Source of the DNA: an uncultured Blautia sp. | GTDB taxonomy: Bacteria > Bacillota > Clostridia > Lachnospirales > Lachnospiraceae | Reading direction: 5' to 3' | Length of the DNA stretch: 64,000 bases | NCBI RefSeq assembly: GCF_934424005.1 | Contig: NZ_CAKRXI010000015.1 | Span: 4,608-68,607 of the forward strand | In this document: positions 62,437 through 64,000 of the stretch, in pieces | Numbering within the stretch: position 1 is the first letter of the stretch | How the letters are laid out: every line of letters begins with the position of its first letter | The notes under the pieces: generated by a model | Databases searched by the model: none | Seen by the model: only the letters and a program-made list of their open reading frames with translations | Told to the model about the DNA's origin: nothing | Position numbers and translations under genes: made by a program

Positions 62437-63303
62437 ATGAAATTAACGCAATTAGAATACTTTTGTGTTGCTGCCAGATATCACAACATCACAAAAGCAG
62501 CGAAAGAACTTTTTGTGACCCAGCCTTCGATTTCCAACGCAATCAAGGCTCTTGAAGAAGAATTTGGAGTAAATCTGTTTTTTCGAAATAATAATAAACT
62601 GACGCTTACTCCTGAGGGAGAACTCTTTTATAAGAGTGCTGAAGAATTGCTTGCACACGCAGATTCTGTAGAATCGAAATTTCATGAGATCCGTAAAAAA
62701 ATCACTCCTATCCGAATTGGAATTCCGCCAATGTTGGGAACTATTTATCTGCCTGAATTATATTTATCTTTAAAAGAGAACTTTCCTGAAGTAGAGTTTC
62801 GCCTATTTGAATATGGTTCTATTAAAGCATGTGATCTTGTTCTGGAAGAAAAGCTTGATATTGCAATTGTTAATGCCGAGCAGCCTTCCATTGATAAATG
62901 CAATTCTCGCATTATTGACACTGAAGATCTGCTTTTCTGTGTTTCACCAGATCATCCTCTGGCAGAACAGAAAACGCTTCTTCTCACCATGCTTGCTGAT
63001 GAGCCACTGCTTCTTTTTAATACAGATTCTGTACAGGTAATGACATTGACCAGACAATTTAAGGCTGTGGGAATAAATCCTCGTATCATCCTGAATACCA
63101 GTCAGATCACAACTCTCATTAACATGGTCAAATCCGGTCATATGGGAACTTTTTTATATCGTTCCATTGTAGAAGCGCATCCTGATATCGTAGGAATTCC
63201 TGTTATGCCTTCGATCGAGCAACGCATCGGAGTAATCTGGAAGAAAGGTAAATATCAAAATGCAACAACTGAAAAAGTAATCAAATATATTGAAAACTTT
63301 TAA
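62437..63303 (+). CDS. LysR-family transcription regulator
   Basis: The 288-aa protein has the N-terminal winged helix-turn-helix (LEYFCVAARYHNITKAAKELFVTQPSISNAIKALEEEFG) and the periplasmic-binding-like effector domain (from about 90, IRIGIPPMLGTIYLPELYLSLKE). It is divergent from the permease-ttdAB operon and probably senses its substrate and activates it. The upstream region has TTGACA or TTGCGA type -35 boxes with TATTAT. Length is normal. Confidence 0.93.
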   Translation: MKLTQLEYFCVAARYHNITKAAKELFVTQPSISNAIKALEEEFGVNLFFRNNNKLTLTPEGELFYKSAEELLAHADSVESKFHEIRKKITPIRIGIPPMLGTIYLPELYLSLKENFPEVEFRLFEYGSIKACDLVLEEKLDIAIVNAEQPSIDKCNSRIIDTEDLLFCVSPDHPLAEQKTLLLTMLADEPLLLFNTDSVQVMTLTRQFKAVGINPRIILNTSQITTLINMVKSGHMGTFLYRSIVEAHPDIVGIPVMPSIEQRIGVIWKKGKYQNATTEKVIKYIENF

Positions 63304-63308
63304 CATAA

Positions 63309-63497
63309 TTATTCATCCCAGTCTCTGATCGCACCTGGCGGACAGACTTCTGCACAGGCACCACAATGCCGGCATTTATTCTGATCGATAAATGCCGGTT
63401 TTTTGTATACATCAATACAATGCTCCGGACATACCTTAACGCATAATCCACAATTAATGCAGTCTGTATTTATATAATATGTGATTTCCTCTGTCAT
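63309..63497 (-). CDS. 2x[4Fe-4S] ferredoxin
   Basis: A 62-aa ferredoxin with two cluster motifs, CINCGLCVKVCPEHC and CRHCGACAEVCPPG, which fit two [4Fe-4S] centres of the clostridial kind. It carries low-potential electrons in the cytoplasm. AAGGAG lies upstream of the ATG. It converges with the LysR gene, only 5 bp apart, and lies just downstream of the tRNA-Trp/rRNA unit terminator. Confidence 0.95.
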   Translation of the reverse strand: MTEEITYYINTDCINCGLCVKVCPEHCIDVYKKPAFIDQNKCRHCGACAEVCPPGAIRDWDE

Positions 63498-63559
63498 TTT
63501 CTCTTAATCTCCTTTTGTTTCTCTATATGCATTAGTATACATCTTTTTTCCGCAATATA

Positions 63560-63602
63560 AAAGAAAAGCCGGAAACGCTAATTTTTAAGCATTTCCGACT
63601 TA
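63560..63602 (-). terminator. Terminator after tRNA-Trp (end of the rRNA unit)
   Basis: AAGCCGGAAACGCT (63566-63579) pairs imperfectly with AGCATTTCCGACTT (63588-63601) and is followed on the minus strand by a TTTTCTTTTAT tract. Confidence 0.85.
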
Positions 63603-63609
63603 CTTAGAG

Positions 63610-63680
63610 CAGGGGATGAGAGAATCGAACTCCCACCAAAGGTTTTGGAGACCCCTATCATACCATTTGACCAATCCCCT
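63610..63680 (-). tRNA. tRNA-Trp (CCA)
   Basis: On the minus strand the acceptor AGGGGAT pairs with ATCCCCT, the D arm carries GGT, and the anticodon loop CTCCAAA gives CCA. The T arm is GGGAG-TTCGATT-CTCTC. CCA at the 3' end is not encoded. Confidence 0.92.
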
Positions 63681-63808
63681 ATATAAGAAAATGTGACTAT
63701 CACTAGTCACCTTCTTTATCAATTTATCGTATCTTCAAAACCACATACATGTTGACATTTAAGAATCATCTTAACCACGCTTACGCTTTCGTCGAGCTTG
63801 GTCACCTC

Positions 63809-63910
63809 GCAACTACGTTGCTCAGTGCCTTTTGCTTCGCAAATGTCTGTCTCCTCACGTTATCGCTCTGGAATGCAAGCATTCCTCACTCTACGTGCGG
63901 CGACAGCCGC
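63809..63910. repeat. Run of short perfect hairpins in the 23S-tRNA-Trp spacer
   Basis: Four compact inverted repeats lie in a row: GCAAC-TAC-GTTGC (63809-63821), TTTGC-TTC-GCAAA (63831-63843), GGAATGC-AA-GCATTCC (63870-63885) and GCGGC-GACA-GCCGC (63897-63910). They may guide rRNA processing. No 5S gene is seen between the 23S end and the tRNA. Confidence 0.75.
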
Positions 63911-63924
63911 TCGTCTCAGCTTTT

Positions 63925-64000
63925 TGGTCAAGCCCTCACCCTATTAGTAGCAGTCAGCTCCATGTGTTACCACACTTCCACCTCTGCCCTATCGACCTCG
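63925..64000 (-). rRNA. 23S rRNA, 3' end (partial)
   Basis: The minus strand at the right edge reads as the end of a 23S gene, with GTCGATAGG, GAGCTGACTGCTACTAATAGG and GAGGGCTTGACC, the conserved helix and tail near the 3' end. The end is placed near 63925. The rest of the gene lies beyond the window. Confidence 0.88.

Overview
This window looks like chromosomal DNA of a low-to-mid GC Firmicute, most likely a Lachnospiraceae-type gut anaerobe (Clostridia). The grounds are AGGAGG-type ribosome sites, TTGACA/TATAAT promoters, a leucine T-box, LL-diaminopimelate aminotransferase, a non-discriminating archaeal-type AspRS beside GatCAB, a type III glutamine synthetase, an Amt-PII fusion and a SipW/TasA-like surface operon. 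The genus is an inference. Most genes are on the minus strand.

Layout. 1-9.1 kb: a truncated secreted repeat protein, a zinc-phospholipase-like protein, an NhaC antiporter coupled to a C39-like peptidase, rluF-ligA-metA, and two envelope proteins. 9.2-17.1 kb: tRNA-Arg, two membrane proteins coupled to a three-subunit molybdenum hydroxylase operon (xdh), and leuA behind a T-box leader. 17.1-24.9 kb: a 7.7 kb integrated element bounded by a 37-bp repeat of the tRNA-Pro 3' end. It carries a deleted tyrosine integrase, a serine recombinase, a DUF4160/DUF2442-type pair, a phage antirepressor remnant, and a two-gene secreted-protein operon behind a c-di-GMP-I riboswitch. 25-30 kb: a five-gene operon made of a SipW-type signal peptidase, three TasA-like exported proteins and a large surface protein. 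30.3-36.7 kb: ilvN-ilvC, a tyrosine phosphatase, a HAD phosphatase, an M18 aminopeptidase and dapL.

36.7-57.2 kb is a nitrogen and glutamine block: gatCAB with aspS (transamidation route to Asn-tRNA and perhaps Gln-tRNA), an ANTAR regulator, glnA, gltD, gltB, pyrG, purF, then on the plus strand glnN and an Amt-PII fusion. Four of these genes (glnA, glnN, amt, pyrG) have a terminator-like hairpin between promoter and start codon, which points to control by transcription attenuation. Ammonium enters by Amt, is fixed by GlnA/GlnN, passes to glutamate by GltBD, and is spent by PurF, PyrG and GatCAB.

57.2-64 kb: a TRIC-family membrane protein, a P1-family peptidase, a probable L-tartrate dehydratase operon (ttdA, ttdB, SLC13-type permease) with a divergent LysR regulator, a 2x[4Fe-4S] ferredoxin, tRNA-Trp, and the 3' end of a 23S rRNA gene at the right edge.

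All calls come from reading the sequence. No database search was run, so family names rest on recognised motifs.
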